Source: QQUK01 sp913009765 (GTDB lineage Bacteria > Zixibacteria > MSB-5A5 > GN15 > FEB-12). From it: DNA of 12,082 nucleotides. Under the pieces are notes generated by a model. That model saw only the letters and a list, made by a program, of their open reading frames with translations. It was not told the DNA's origin and made no database searches. Of this stretch, positions 1 through 5,965 are shown in pieces. The position numbers and the translations under genes are program-made. The stretch is from the NCBI GenBank assembly GCA_937900185.1, contig CALCCW010000220.1, positions 1-12,082 on the forward strand, written 5' to 3'. Numbering within the stretch: position 1 is the stretch's first letter; each line of letters starts with the position of its first letter.

Positions 1-107
1 CTGTGGTGTCTTTTTTTATTTTCATTTTTTTTTTTTTTTTTCAAGCAGAAGACGGCATACGAGATATATCAGTGTGACTGGAGTTCAGACGTGTGCTCTT
101 CCGATCT
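1..107 (+). other. Sequencing adapter and read-through artefact, not genomic
   Basis: Positions 42-65 are the Illumina P7 flow-cell sequence (begins CAAGCAGAAGACGGCATACG). Positions 66-73 are an 8-base index (ATATCAGT), and 74-107 are the TruSeq read-2 adapter ending in GCTCTTCCGATCT. Positions 1-41 are a T-rich, low-complexity run typical of read-through past the adapter end. The orientation is adapter then insert, so genomic sequence starts at about 108. The left end of the contig is therefore a library end, not a biological boundary, and no feature here should be interpreted. Confidence 0.97.
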
Positions 108-126
108 AGATATCCAGAATTTGTAG

Positions 127-146
127 GGTTCAGGCATGCCTGAACC
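127..146. repeat. Perfect 20-bp palindrome, short hairpin repeat
   Basis: GGTTCAGGCATGCCTGAACC is its own reverse complement. It is preceded by TTTGTAG, the same flank that precedes the hairpin at 242-266 (TTTGTAGGGCGGAAC). Two different stems behind one common flank suggest a family of REP-like hairpin elements. No U-tract follows, so terminator function is unlikely on this strand. Confidence 0.7.
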
Positions 147-190
147 TTATTGACATGTGTCAAAATCATTCCCGGTTTCGGTCGTTCCTG

Positions 191-206
191 ATTCGCCTAA
201 GCGAAT
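191..206. repeat. Small hairpin ATTCGC-CTAA-GCGAAT
   Basis: A perfect 6-bp stem with a 4-nt loop. A near relative, TTCGC-TTAT-GCGAA, lies at 1117-1130. It sits in the gene-poor left region, with no U-tract on either side. Confidence 0.5.
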
Positions 207-237
207 TGAGAACTACCGATTAAGTGTCAGTATTTTT

Positions 238-266
238 GTAGGGCGGAACTCTTTAGCAGTTCCGCC
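238..266 (+). repeat. Hairpin repeat, copy 1 of the GGCGGAACT family
   Basis: Stem GGCGGAACT (242-250) pairs with AGTTCCGCC (258-266) around loop CTTTAGC. The 29-base unit, starting at GTAGGGCGG, recurs in reverse orientation at 5905-5933 with only two mismatches in the loop/stem junction. The second copy works as an intrinsic terminator; this one has no U-tract after the stem. It is an interspersed short palindromic repeat. Confidence 0.8.
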
Positions 267-393
267 ATCAATGTCAGAACTACGAAATGGTTTGACCTAC
301 CTGACTAACTTTTATAAGGGTATTGAATATTATAATAATGCTCAGCAAATACTTTTTGATCTTTAAAGGAGAAAAATTATTATAGCGACATGT

Positions 394-534
394 ATGTCAA
401 TCGGGTTAACTTTTTTAATATTAACCTTAGTTCATAAATCATATGGAGAAGATTCACTTTTTGATTTAATCTTTGTTTTTATTTTAATTTCATCAATATA
501 TCTGATTTATAGTAAGTTTAAAAAGAAAGTATGA
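394..534 (+). CDS. Small membrane protein, 46 aa, start uncertain
   Basis: From ATG 394 the frame encodes MSIGLTFLILTLVHKSYGED and continues into a strongly hydrophobic segment (about residues 22-40) before a lysine-rich end, KFKKKV. This suggests two membrane segments with a cytoplasmic basic tail. The oddity is the start. A good Shine-Dalgarno, AAAGGAGA (365-372), lies 21 bases before the ATG but is correctly spaced for ATT 379 or ATA 382. The frame is open back to the TAA at 364-366. Either a rare non-AUG start is used (protein about 51 aa) or the original start codon has been lost. I recognise no family. It could also be a decayed gene in a repeat-rich region. Confidence 0.4.
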   Translation: MSIGLTFLILTLVHKSYGEDSLFDLIFVFILISSIYLIYSKFKKKV

Positions 535-547
535 TTTCGACGGGTGG

Positions 548-708
548 CACACCGCTTGAGGTTTGTTGAAAAAGTCCAAAATATGTTTCAAGACCCTTCG
601 ACTCCGCTCAGGGTGACTTGAAACACAACAACTTATAATATATCATGCTTAGCGGAGTCGAAGTATGTTCCGAATTTAGAGGTTTATCAACAAGCCCCTT
701 GCGGTGTG
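548..708. repeat. Hairpin repeat CACACCGC-TT-GCGGTGTG, interrupted by an insertion
   Basis: The left arm CACACCGC (548-555) and the right arm GCGGTGTG (701-708) are exact reverse complements, 145 bases apart. If 559-697 and one copy of CTTG are removed, the ends rejoin as CACACCGCTTGCGGTGTG, a perfect 8-bp hairpin with a TT centre. The left flank GGGTGGCACACC (542-553) is identical to 9605-9616, where the same kind of hairpin is uninterrupted. This is best read as a short palindromic repeat split by a mobile element. Confidence 0.7.
559..697. mobile_element. MITE-like non-coding element, 139 bp, with inverted ends and 4-bp duplication
   Basis: The left end AGGTTTGTTGAAAAA (559-573) and the reverse complement of the right end, GGGCTTGTTGATAAA, match at 12 of 15 positions. 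The element is bracketed by CTTG at 555-558 and 698-701, a likely target-site duplication. Inside, 585-624 forms a 13-bp hairpin (GTTTCAAG and ACCCT pairing with AGGGT and CTTGAAAC). The motif CTTCGACTCCGCT occurs once in each orientation (near 597-609 and 650-663). There is no room for a transposase, so movement would need one supplied in trans. The right-half motif recurs alone at 5848-5872. Confidence 0.65.
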
Positions 709-812
709 TTTACTGTTCATAACGATGTTCTTTACACATTTTATACAATCCCTCACTATTTGCTTATCACATCCTTTCCTATGAATAACTTAATTATGAA
801 AGGAAAAATTCT

Positions 813-944
813 ATGTACAAAAACAATACAATAAATATTAACGAAAATGGCTTTAAGCCATTTTTTAAGGCAAAGCCATTTCGCTGTAATTACATACAAC
901 TGTTTAACTTACAGCGAAAAATTACCCGAAAAAACAGCCAATAA
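813..944 (+). CDS. Possible 43-aa peptide, doubtful
   Basis: ATG 813 follows AAAGGA (799-804) at a workable spacing, and the frame runs to TAA at 942-944. The product starts MYKNNTININENGFKPFFK and is basic, with no membrane segment or recognisable domain. Much of the frame overlies the palindromes at 844-864 and 879-919, so the open frame may be a by-product of repeat structure. The overlapping frame at 847-1044 has no Shine-Dalgarno and looks less likely. Confidence 0.2.
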   Translation: MYKNNTININENGFKPFFKAKPFRCNYIQLFNLQRKITRKNSQ

Positions 945-1025
945 AAGATGTTTTATATGCGAAACGAACCCATTTTTTCGATGTGAAAGGACTGGACTCC
1001 GTGGCAAGCACGGAGAGGAGTTCAG
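844..1025. other. Structured non-coding stretch with three successive hairpins
   Basis: Three stems follow each other. AAAATGGCTT/AAGCCATTTT (844-853 with 855-864) is a 21-base near-perfect palindrome. TTTCGCTGTAA/TTACAGCGAAA (879-889 with 909-919) is an 11-bp stem with a 19-base loop. CTCCGTG/CACGGAG (997-1003 with 1009-1015) has loop GCAAG. The last stem competes with a longer pairing of CTGGACTCC (992-1000) to GGAGTTCAG (1017-1025). It could be a repeat element or a folded RNA; I match it to no known family. Confidence 0.5.
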
Positions 1026-1116
1026 AAGAATAATGTTTTTATAATTATTATTTCCCTCTATGTTAGAGAGGATTAAGAGGTATGAAAACCCTTATAGAGA
1101 ACATGAGATAACCACA

Positions 1117-1130
1117 TTCGCTTATGCGAA
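1117..1130. repeat. Small hairpin TTCGC-TTAT-GCGAA
   Basis: A 5-bp stem with a 4-nt loop, closely related to the hairpin at 191-206. It lies just past the 3' end of the minus-strand gene at 1169-1417 and has no clear U-tract on the minus strand, so I list it as a repeat rather than a terminator. Confidence 0.4.
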
Positions 1131-1168
1131 ATTGCAATGACTCAAAATATAAAGAATGAACGGTTTTT

Positions 1169-1417
1169 CTAACGTACAACTATCCGGTCGGTTTTATCTC
1201 TATCTAATAAATAATATCTTGCTTTGTGTAAAGCAATAGCAGAACAAATTGGAAGCACTATAAAAAAGATAACATATATGATAACAAAAAATAGTTCATG
1301 GTTTGTCGCAGCAATCATATCATACATTTGATGAGAATGATATCTGGTCACTAAGCCAAACCCAAAAATTTCTGCTAATAATGAACTAATAAAAATTGTG
1401 TAATAGACAGCTAACAT
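1169..1417 (-). CDS. Small two-helix membrane protein, 82 aa
   Basis: The product has two hydrophobic stretches, about residues 2-24 and 41-64, separated by a polar loop with His and Met (RYHSHQMYDM), and a basic C-terminal tail (ALHKARYYLLDRDKTDR). The strongest support is translational: AAGGAGG lies six bases before the ATG, one of the best ribosome sites in the window. No family is recognised and no neighbour suggests a role; it is a lone minus-strand gene in repeat-rich DNA, divergent from the anion permease. The loop histidines could bind metal, but that is speculation. I am fairly sure it is translated; its function is unknown. Confidence 0.65.
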   Translation of the reverse strand: MLAVYYTIFISSLLAEIFGFGLVTRYHSHQMYDMIAATNHELFFVIIYVIFFIVLPICSAIALHKARYYLLDRDKTDRIVVR

Positions 1418-1865
1418 AAATTACCTCCTTATGTGATACAGCTTTCAACATTTAGGATTGCATATTGTATGCCGAAACGATATTATTGGAGCAATCTGTA
1501 ATAATTGATTGTTAACTGTGTTGTCTGACAATGTGATGTGATGCTGTTTTTAAAGTATTTCTTTACCGTTTCATGTTGAAACAGATACTTGTATAATGCA
1601 ATAGCTTGCAGGTATTTATACCTTTTTAAGTTTTAGCTGTGGTAGGTGTACTTGTCGTGAAGTCAAGTAAAGATTCGTCAGACGGTTCGGGTGTCCACCT
1701 CAGATGAATTAATTTTGTTATTTTGATAGATGAAACGAGTTCAAGGGGTATTCTATCAAGTTTGTAGTTTAAAGATTCAGCGAAGTCTTGTTCAAGTCAC
1801 TGAGAATGTAAACTTAGTAAAAATTACTTTCATATAGCAAGTCGATCTAATACTTTTACACTACT
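1418..1865. other. Intergenic region upstream of two divergent genes
   Basis: No gene is visible in these 448 bases. A compound stem-loop lies at 1553-1590: outer AAGTAT/ATACTT and inner GTTTCA-TGT-TGAAAC. A TATAAT follows at 1592-1597 and a short AGGTA/TACCT hairpin with TTTT at 1610-1627. The inner dyad is placed where an operator might sit, but no -35 has convincing spacing. The segment from about 1637 to 1705 is relatively GC-rich and may hold another repeat; I do not recognise it. Confidence 0.4.
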
Positions 1866-3077
1866 ATGAGTTTGATAATATTAGGAGTATTTGCTGCTGT
1901 ATATTTCGGAATGATACTTGGGAAAATTCCGGGGACAAATTTGGACCGCACAGGTGTGGCACTTCTTGGAGCTATAGTTTTATTAGCTACCGGAACAGTT
2001 CAAGTTAATAGTTTTTTTGATGCTGTTGATATTGGGACAATACTGCTGTTGTTCAGCCTCATGATACTGTCTGCTCAATTTCAGCTTGCCGGTACTTATT
2101 CATATATAGTGAAAAAAATTGGTAATTATGACTTTAATCCGACTAAACTTTTGGCTGTTATTTTGTTGACGACTGCTATATTGTCTGCTTTACTGATAAA
2201 TGATATTGTATGTCTTGCATTAACTCCGTTGGTCATTGAAATTTGTAGTAAACGTCAATTTAACCCAATTCCTTTTCTTTTGGGTGTCGCTTGTGCATCC
2301 AATATCGGTTCTGCGGCAACCTTGGTGGGGAACCCTCAAAATATTCTTGTCGGAGAGGCTCTTAAATTATCTTTTTCAAAATATTTGTTTGATAGTTTTG
2401 TACCGGTATTGTTGAGCCTTGTTTCTTTATGGCTGATACTTTCATGGCAATATAAAAAACATTGGCTTATGCCGGTAAAAAAAATAGTTGTAGACGAACA
2501 ACCTTTTAGTTTGGGTCAGAGCATCAAAGGCGGCATAATTACCTTATGCTTGTTAGCTGTGTTTATCTTCGGTTTTTTCTCACGAGATGTAGCAGCTTTA
2601 AGTGCAGCCGGTTTTCTTTTAATCTCTCGCAGTATGCGTTCACGAGATATTCTTAAAAACGTTAATTGGCAGCTTCTTGTATTATTTATCTCGTTGTTTA
2701 TTGTTAACTTTGCTTTAAATGAATCCGGCATGCTTCAAGAATTTCAAAATTTTGTTCTAAATGGTGGAATTGATTTGTATAAGCCGGGATGGCTTTTTGT
2801 CGTCAGTGCCGGTTTGTCAAACATTGTTTCCAATGTCCCAACAGTGATGCTGTTGCTTCCGTTAGCGAAACATCCCTTAGCAGGCTCGGTTCTTGCTTTA
2901 TCTTCTACTTTAGCAGGGAATTTTTTCATTGTCGGTTCCATAGCTAACATTATTGTTGTTCAGCAGTCCGATAGGCTCGGAGTTCATCTCAGTTGGGTTG
3001 AGCATGCCAAAACCGGAATGCCGGTTGCATTGGTTTCATTAACTATTGCAGGATTGTGGTTATGGCTTAGTTCATAA
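1866..3077 (+). CDS. ArsB/SLC13-type anion permease (YbiR-like)
   Basis: A 403-residue polytopic membrane protein with the inverted-repeat layout of the ion transporter superfamily (ArsB, NhaD, CitM, SLC13). Half 1 has the hairpin motif ALLINDIVCLALTPL (108-122) followed by SNIGSAATLVGNPQN (145-159). Half 2 repeats this pattern with SNIVSNVPTVMLLLP (318-332) and GNFFIVGSIANIIV (351-364). The Asn/Ser/Gly-rich segments at the hairpin tips form the substrate and cation site in structurally known relatives. Length and short loops resemble the uncharacterised YbiR-type permeases more than true arsenite pumps, and there are no ars genes nearby. The substrate is probably an inorganic or organic anion but cannot be named. 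The ATG at 1866 has no Shine-Dalgarno; starting at Met16 would cut the first helix, so I keep it. It is convergent with the next gene. Confidence 0.85.
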   Translation: MSLIILGVFAAVYFGMILGKIPGTNLDRTGVALLGAIVLLATGTVQVNSFFDAVDIGTILLLFSLMILSAQFQLAGTYSYIVKKIGNYDFNPTKLLAVILLTTAILSALLINDIVCLALTPLVIEICSKRQFNPIPFLLGVACASNIGSAATLVGNPQNILVGEALKLSFSKYLFDSFVPVLLSLVSLWLILSWQYKKHWLMPVKKIVVDEQPFSLGQSIKGGIITLCLLAVFIFGFFSRDVAALSAAGFLLISRSMRSRDILKNVNWQLLVLFISLFIVNFALNESGMLQEFQNFVLNGGIDLYKPGWLFVVSAGLSNIVSNVPTVMLLLPLAKHPLAGSVLALSSTLAGNFFIVGSIANIIVVQQSDRLGVHLSWVEHAKTGMPVALVSLTIAGLWLWLSS

Positions 3078-3109
3078 GATATGTGAATGCTTGTTGGATA
3101 AACTAACTT

Positions 3110-3652
3110 TTAAAAAGCACCGGTGAGTTGGCGTTTGCAGATGTCACAGAATTTTTCAGTTTTATTATCAATATCGTTCATGGTCTGCGAATAGTAATTG
3201 ACACATTTTGGATTACGGCAGTCAGTCAAATCAAAAAGGTGTCCGAGTTGATGGATAGATTCTTTTAAAAGACGGGGAAATATCTTTTTATCATCTTCAG
3301 GAAGTCCGTAAAATTGCTGTCTGATTTCGTATAATGAAACAACCGATGTTCCGGCTATTGTATCACAATATGCAATTACATTTCGTTCATCGGGGATATA
3401 AAGATCTTCTTCGCATACACCGATTATAATTTCACGCATATTTGCTTTTGAACGTTCCAGTTTTTGAAGCAGGACAGTTGCATAATATTGGTTGCGGATA
3501 ATGTTATGAGCTTCTACCGGCATTTTCATACCTTTTAAAATATCTACCGAGCGGTTAAAAACAGGACCTATTTCGGCAGCAAGACGATTTACTATCATAA
3601 AGTCAACTTCGCCCAATGGAATTACAACTATCTTTGATTTTAATAAACTCAT
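3110..3652 (-). CDS. Archaemetzincin-like protein with altered active site
   Basis: 180 residues, usual archaemetzincin size. The family signature HEXXHXXGX3CX4CXM...CXXC is clearly present but changed: HQLGHLFDLTDCRNPKCVN (134-152), then CDIC (169-172). The two first zinc ligands, His134 and His138, remain. The catalytic Glu is Gln135 (CAA), the Gly is Asp141, the usual third ligand His is Asp144, and the Met-turn Met is Asn152. The four cysteines of the structural zinc site (145, 150, 169, 172) are intact. An Asp third ligand occurs in some metzincins such as snapalysin, so metal binding may survive, but losing the general base should greatly reduce proteolysis. The open frame and folded core argue against a pseudogene. 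It is the last gene of a likely operon, 8 bases after the zinc-ribbon gene. Function may be binding or regulatory. Confidence 0.8.
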   Translation of the reverse strand: MSLLKSKIVVIPLGEVDFMIVNRLAAEIGPVFNRSVDILKGMKMPVEAHNIIRNQYYATVLLQKLERSKANMREIIIGVCEEDLYIPDERNVIAYCDTIAGTSVVSLYEIRQQFYGLPEDDKKIFPRLLKESIHQLGHLFDLTDCRNPKCVNYYSQTMNDIDNKTEKFCDICKRQLTGAF

Positions 3653-3660
3653 AATATTTT

Positions 3661-3849
3661 CTAACCCGAGGAAAAAAACGGAGAACTGTTTCCGTCTTTT
3701 GAAATTTTTATTTCAACAGGTGCTGCACATTTTGGGCAATGTCCTTTGAACGCTGTCTGCTGTTTATTGACATAAATTCGTGCATATACATGACAACATT
3801 TAAAATGCATACCAATAAATGGTCTTTTCTTCTTATCATCAGTCGTCAT
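3661..3849 (-). CDS. Small zinc-ribbon protein, 62 aa
   Basis: A short soluble protein with a CC pair (Cys18-Cys19) and a CPKC knuckle (Cys38-Cys41), a spacing that suits a single treble-clef or zinc-ribbon site. Between the knuckles is RIYVNKQQTAFKGHCPKC, which looks like two beta strands. The N-terminus is lysine-rich, and the C-terminus is polar and probably disordered. There is no catalytic motif. It lies 43 bases after deoC and 8 bases before the archaemetzincin-like gene on the same strand. Pairing two small zinc proteins end to end suggests a shared job, but this is inference from context. No Shine-Dalgarno precedes the ATG; no better start exists without losing the first knuckle. Confidence 0.7.
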   Translation of the reverse strand: MTTDDKKKRPFIGMHFKCCHVYARIYVNKQQTAFKGHCPKCAAPVEIKISKDGNSSPFFSSG

Positions 3850-3892
3850 ACTATAAAATACAAAAAAATACAGATTTTACAACTATATTCAG

Positions 3893-4564
3893 TCAGTTTT
3901 TCTTGAGCGATTCGTGCATAATAATTACAGATGCAGAACACCCTATTCTTGAAGCTCCGGCAGAAATCATGTTCTGACAATGAGATAACAGCTTTATTCC
4001 GGCTGATGCTTTAATCTTAATTTGTCCATCAGCTGTTTTTTGCATCAGTTTTACTGCTTCAACTGTTGCTCCTCCGAAAAATCCTGTGGAGGTTTTAATG
4101 AAGTCGGCACCACTGTTAATGACTACTTTGGTTGCTTCACTAATTTCAATATCTGTTAATTGTGATGATTCGACAATCACTTTTAGAATAATATTATATG
4201 GAATATTATTTCTGATTTCATAAATTTCTTTTTCAGCCTTTTCATATTGGTGCGTTTTTAAAAGTCCAATATTTGCCACCATGTCGAGTTCATCGGCTCC
4301 ATCTTTTACCGCTAAGAGTGCCTCTTGTAATTTTAGGTCTGCTCGGTTGGCACCAAGCGGGAACCCTATTACCGATGCTGTTTTTACTTGGCTCTGCGAC
4401 AGATAAGTCTTAGCGGTGGCGACATAACATGGATTGACGCAGACAGCAAAGAAATTATGAACAATTGCTTCTTGGCATAATTTCTGAATGTCATCTTTTG
4501 TGGCATCCTGTTTTAAATTGGTATGGTCAAAATATGAGGGGAGAATGGCTATATCCGGCTTCAT
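3893..4564 (-). CDS. deoC: Deoxyribose-phosphate aldolase
   Basis: DeoC splits 2-deoxyribose-5-phosphate into glyceraldehyde-3-phosphate and acetaldehyde through a Schiff base, in the cytoplasm. The 223 residues match the short bacterial form, a single TIM barrel. Landmarks include YFDHTNLK near the N-terminus, SVIGFPLGA (64-72), ADELDMVANIG (90-100) with the conserved Asp94, LKVIVES (127-133), DFIKTSTGFF (154-163) with Schiff-base Lys157, and IKIKASAGI (182-190) with the proton-relay Lys185. All expected active-site residues are present. The ATG overlaps the deoB stop in an ATGA arrangement, giving translational coupling, with AAGGA just upstream inside deoB. Together they convert deoxyribose-1-phosphate to central metabolites. 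Confidence 0.97.
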   Translation of the reverse strand: MKPDIAILPSYFDHTNLKQDATKDDIQKLCQEAIVHNFFAVCVNPCYVATAKTYLSQSQVKTASVIGFPLGANRADLKLQEALLAVKDGADELDMVANIGLLKTHQYEKAEKEIYEIRNNIPYNIILKVIVESSQLTDIEISEATKVVINSGADFIKTSTGFFGGATVEAVKLMQKTADGQIKIKASAGIKLLSHCQNMISAGASRIGCSASVIIMHESLKKN

Positions 4565-5742
4565 GATTCTATTCCTTTTTTAAAAGAGTGACCGTATAAA
4601 TTATTTTCAATCTGAAAAATATCAACAATTGTTTGGGCTATGTCTGCAAAAGATGTCCTTCTTCCTAAGTTTATACTTTGTTTCATCTTCTTATTATACA
4701 CCAAAAGTGGTATATGTTCTCGAGTGTGGTCGGTATGTTTTGAAAAAGTAGGGTCACATCCATGGTCAGCAGTAATAATGAGCAAGTCCTCATTGTGCAT
4801 GGTTGTGATAATTTTTTCAAGTTCTGTATCAAACTGTTCTAACATCTGTGCGAACTTCTGAGGGTTTCGCCTGTGTCCGCAGAGTTCATCAAAATCAACC
4901 AGATTGGCAAATATTAATTGGTGGGTGGTGTCATTTGAAATAGATTCTTTAATTGTTTGAAGTCCCTCAAGATTTGATTTTGTTTTGATATATGTAGAAA
5001 TACCGTCACCGGCAAACAAATCATGTATTTTTCCAATGGCAAGAGTCTTGATATTTTTCTCAATCAGATAATTTAGCAGAGTTTTTGATGTTGGTTTAAG
5101 AGAAAAATCTTTTCGTTTGGCAGTTCTCTTAAATTGTCCAATTTTGCCGTTAAACGGGCGGGCGATAACACGGGCGACAGCATGTTCACCAACTAAAATC
5201 TGACGGGCTGTTTCACAAATTTTATATAATTTTTCTGCCGGATACACATCTTCATGAGCGGCAAGTTGAAAAACAGAATCGGCAGAGGTGTAGAGAATTA
5301 TTTCTTTTGTAAGTAAATGATGTTCTCCGAGACGTTCAATAATTTCTGTACCACTTGATACACAGTTTCCAATAGTTTTTATTCCTGTAGTTTTTTCAAA
5401 TTTGTCAATTAGTTCTTTGGGGAATCCATTGGGATATGTAGGAAACGTTTTTTTGGTGACAATACCGGCTATTTCTAAATGTCCGATAGTAGAATCTTTG
5501 CCGCAAGACAATTCAGCCATTTTCCCATAGCAGCCAATCGGGTTTATGATTGGTGGGAGACCCTTGATAGAAGCAATATTTCCCAAACCGAGAGATTGGC
5601 TTGTCGGCATGTGTAAACCGCCGACTGCTTCAGCACAGTGTGGCAAGGTAGAGGCACTGGAGTCGTTATAGTCAGAGGCATCGGGTAGTTCGCCAACGCC
5701 GCATCCATCGAGTACAATTAATATCACTCTATGTATATTCAT
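4561..5742 (-). CDS. deoB: Phosphopentomutase
   Basis: DeoB interconverts ribose- or deoxyribose-1-phosphate and the 5-phosphates; it belongs to the alkaline phosphatase superfamily and uses two Mn ions. Its 393 residues are the normal length. Metal-site motifs are all visible: LDGCGVGELPDA (Asp12 ligand), TSADSV (Asp155), NLVDFDELCGHRR (Asp285, His290), TADHGCDP (Asp326, His327) and HTDHTREHIPLL (His339). At the phospho-acceptor position the sequence is GKDSTIGHLE, so Ser84 aligns with the Thr85 nucleophile of the Bacillus cereus enzyme, with a Thr next to it. Ser is the nucleophile in alkaline phosphatases, so activity is expected. It is first in the deoB-deoC pair, and probably the operon continues to 3110. 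The start is set by Asp12; only AAGG directly abuts the ATG. Confidence 0.97.
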   Translation of the reverse strand: MNIHRVILIVLDGCGVGELPDASDYNDSSASTLPHCAEAVGGLHMPTSQSLGLGNIASIKGLPPIINPIGCYGKMAELSCGKDSTIGHLEIAGIVTKKTFPTYPNGFPKELIDKFEKTTGIKTIGNCVSSGTEIIERLGEHHLLTKEIILYTSADSVFQLAAHEDVYPAEKLYKICETARQILVGEHAVARVIARPFNGKIGQFKRTAKRKDFSLKPTSKTLLNYLIEKNIKTLAIGKIHDLFAGDGISTYIKTKSNLEGLQTIKESISNDTTHQLIFANLVDFDELCGHRRNPQKFAQMLEQFDTELEKIITTMHNEDLLIITADHGCDPTFSKHTDHTREHIPLLVYNKKMKQSINLGRRTSFADIAQTIVDIFQIENNLYGHSFKKGIES

Positions 5743-5847
5743 CCTTGCAATGTATTGGTTTTATATGAAAATGCAAATATGAAGCAGTGCGAGAAATTGA
5801 AAAAATATTGATTGGCGGACGAGGACATACACCATACACGGGATACG

Positions 5848-5872
5848 TCATGCTGAGCGGAGTCGAAGTATG
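5848..5872. repeat. Solitary fragment matching the MITE-like element interior
   Basis: TCATGCTGAGCGGAGTCGAAGTATG differs at one position from 643-667 inside the MITE-like element. Its core CTTCGACTCCGCT also appears in reverse orientation near 597-609. The surrounding sequence does not match the rest of that element, so this is either a remnant or an independent repeat that the element has incorporated. Confidence 0.65.
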
Positions 5873-5898
5873 ATGTATTCTGTGATTTGCAATTTAAT

Positions 5899-5933
5899 AA
5901 AAAAGGCGGAACGACTAAAGAGTTCCGCCCTAC
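5899..5933 (-). terminator. Intrinsic terminator of the sigma operon, built from a hairpin repeat
   Basis: Read on the minus strand, GGCGGAAC pairs with GTTCCGCC and is followed directly by six T (5904 to 5899). It sits 33 bases past the stop of the lipoprotein gene, so it should end the sigma/anti-sigma/lipoprotein transcript and insulate deoB. The 29-base unit is the inverted second copy of the repeat at 238-266, two mismatches apart. Confidence 0.85.
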
Positions 5934-5965
5934 TATCTAATATTTTATATAAAATCAAATAATGT

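Larger units (their letters stand above)
5743..5965. other. Intergenic region between two minus-strand operons
   Basis: This gap holds the solitary fragment at 5848-5872 and the terminator hairpin at 5899-5933. The promoter for deoB must lie here on the minus strand, between the terminator and 5742, but I find no hexamer pair I would defend. Confidence 0.5.

Noticed and set aside
157..366. Open frame of 69 codons from a GTG
   Set aside because: It runs through the hairpins at 191-206 and 238-266, has no Shine-Dalgarno and no protein-like pattern.
847..1044. Open frame of 65 codons, with a few cysteines
   Set aside because: It starts inside a palindrome, has no ribosome site, and spans three hairpins; likely a by-product of repeat sequence.
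1637..1705. Possible structured leader or repeat ahead of the permease (GGTAGGTG ... GTCCACCTC)
   Set aside because: Only a 5-bp pairing can be drawn and no second copy is present in the window.
2516..2950. Two minus-strand open frames within the permease gene
   Set aside because: They are antisense shadows of a clear membrane-protein frame, with no ribosome sites.
1866..3077. Arsenite efflux pump ArsB
   Set aside because: Superfamily motifs fit but there is no arsR, arsC or arsA nearby, and the sequence resembles general anion permeases.
4640..4861. Plus-strand open frame of 73 codons within deoB
   Set aside because: It is an antisense shadow of the conserved C-terminal part of phosphopentomutase, which carries the metal ligands.
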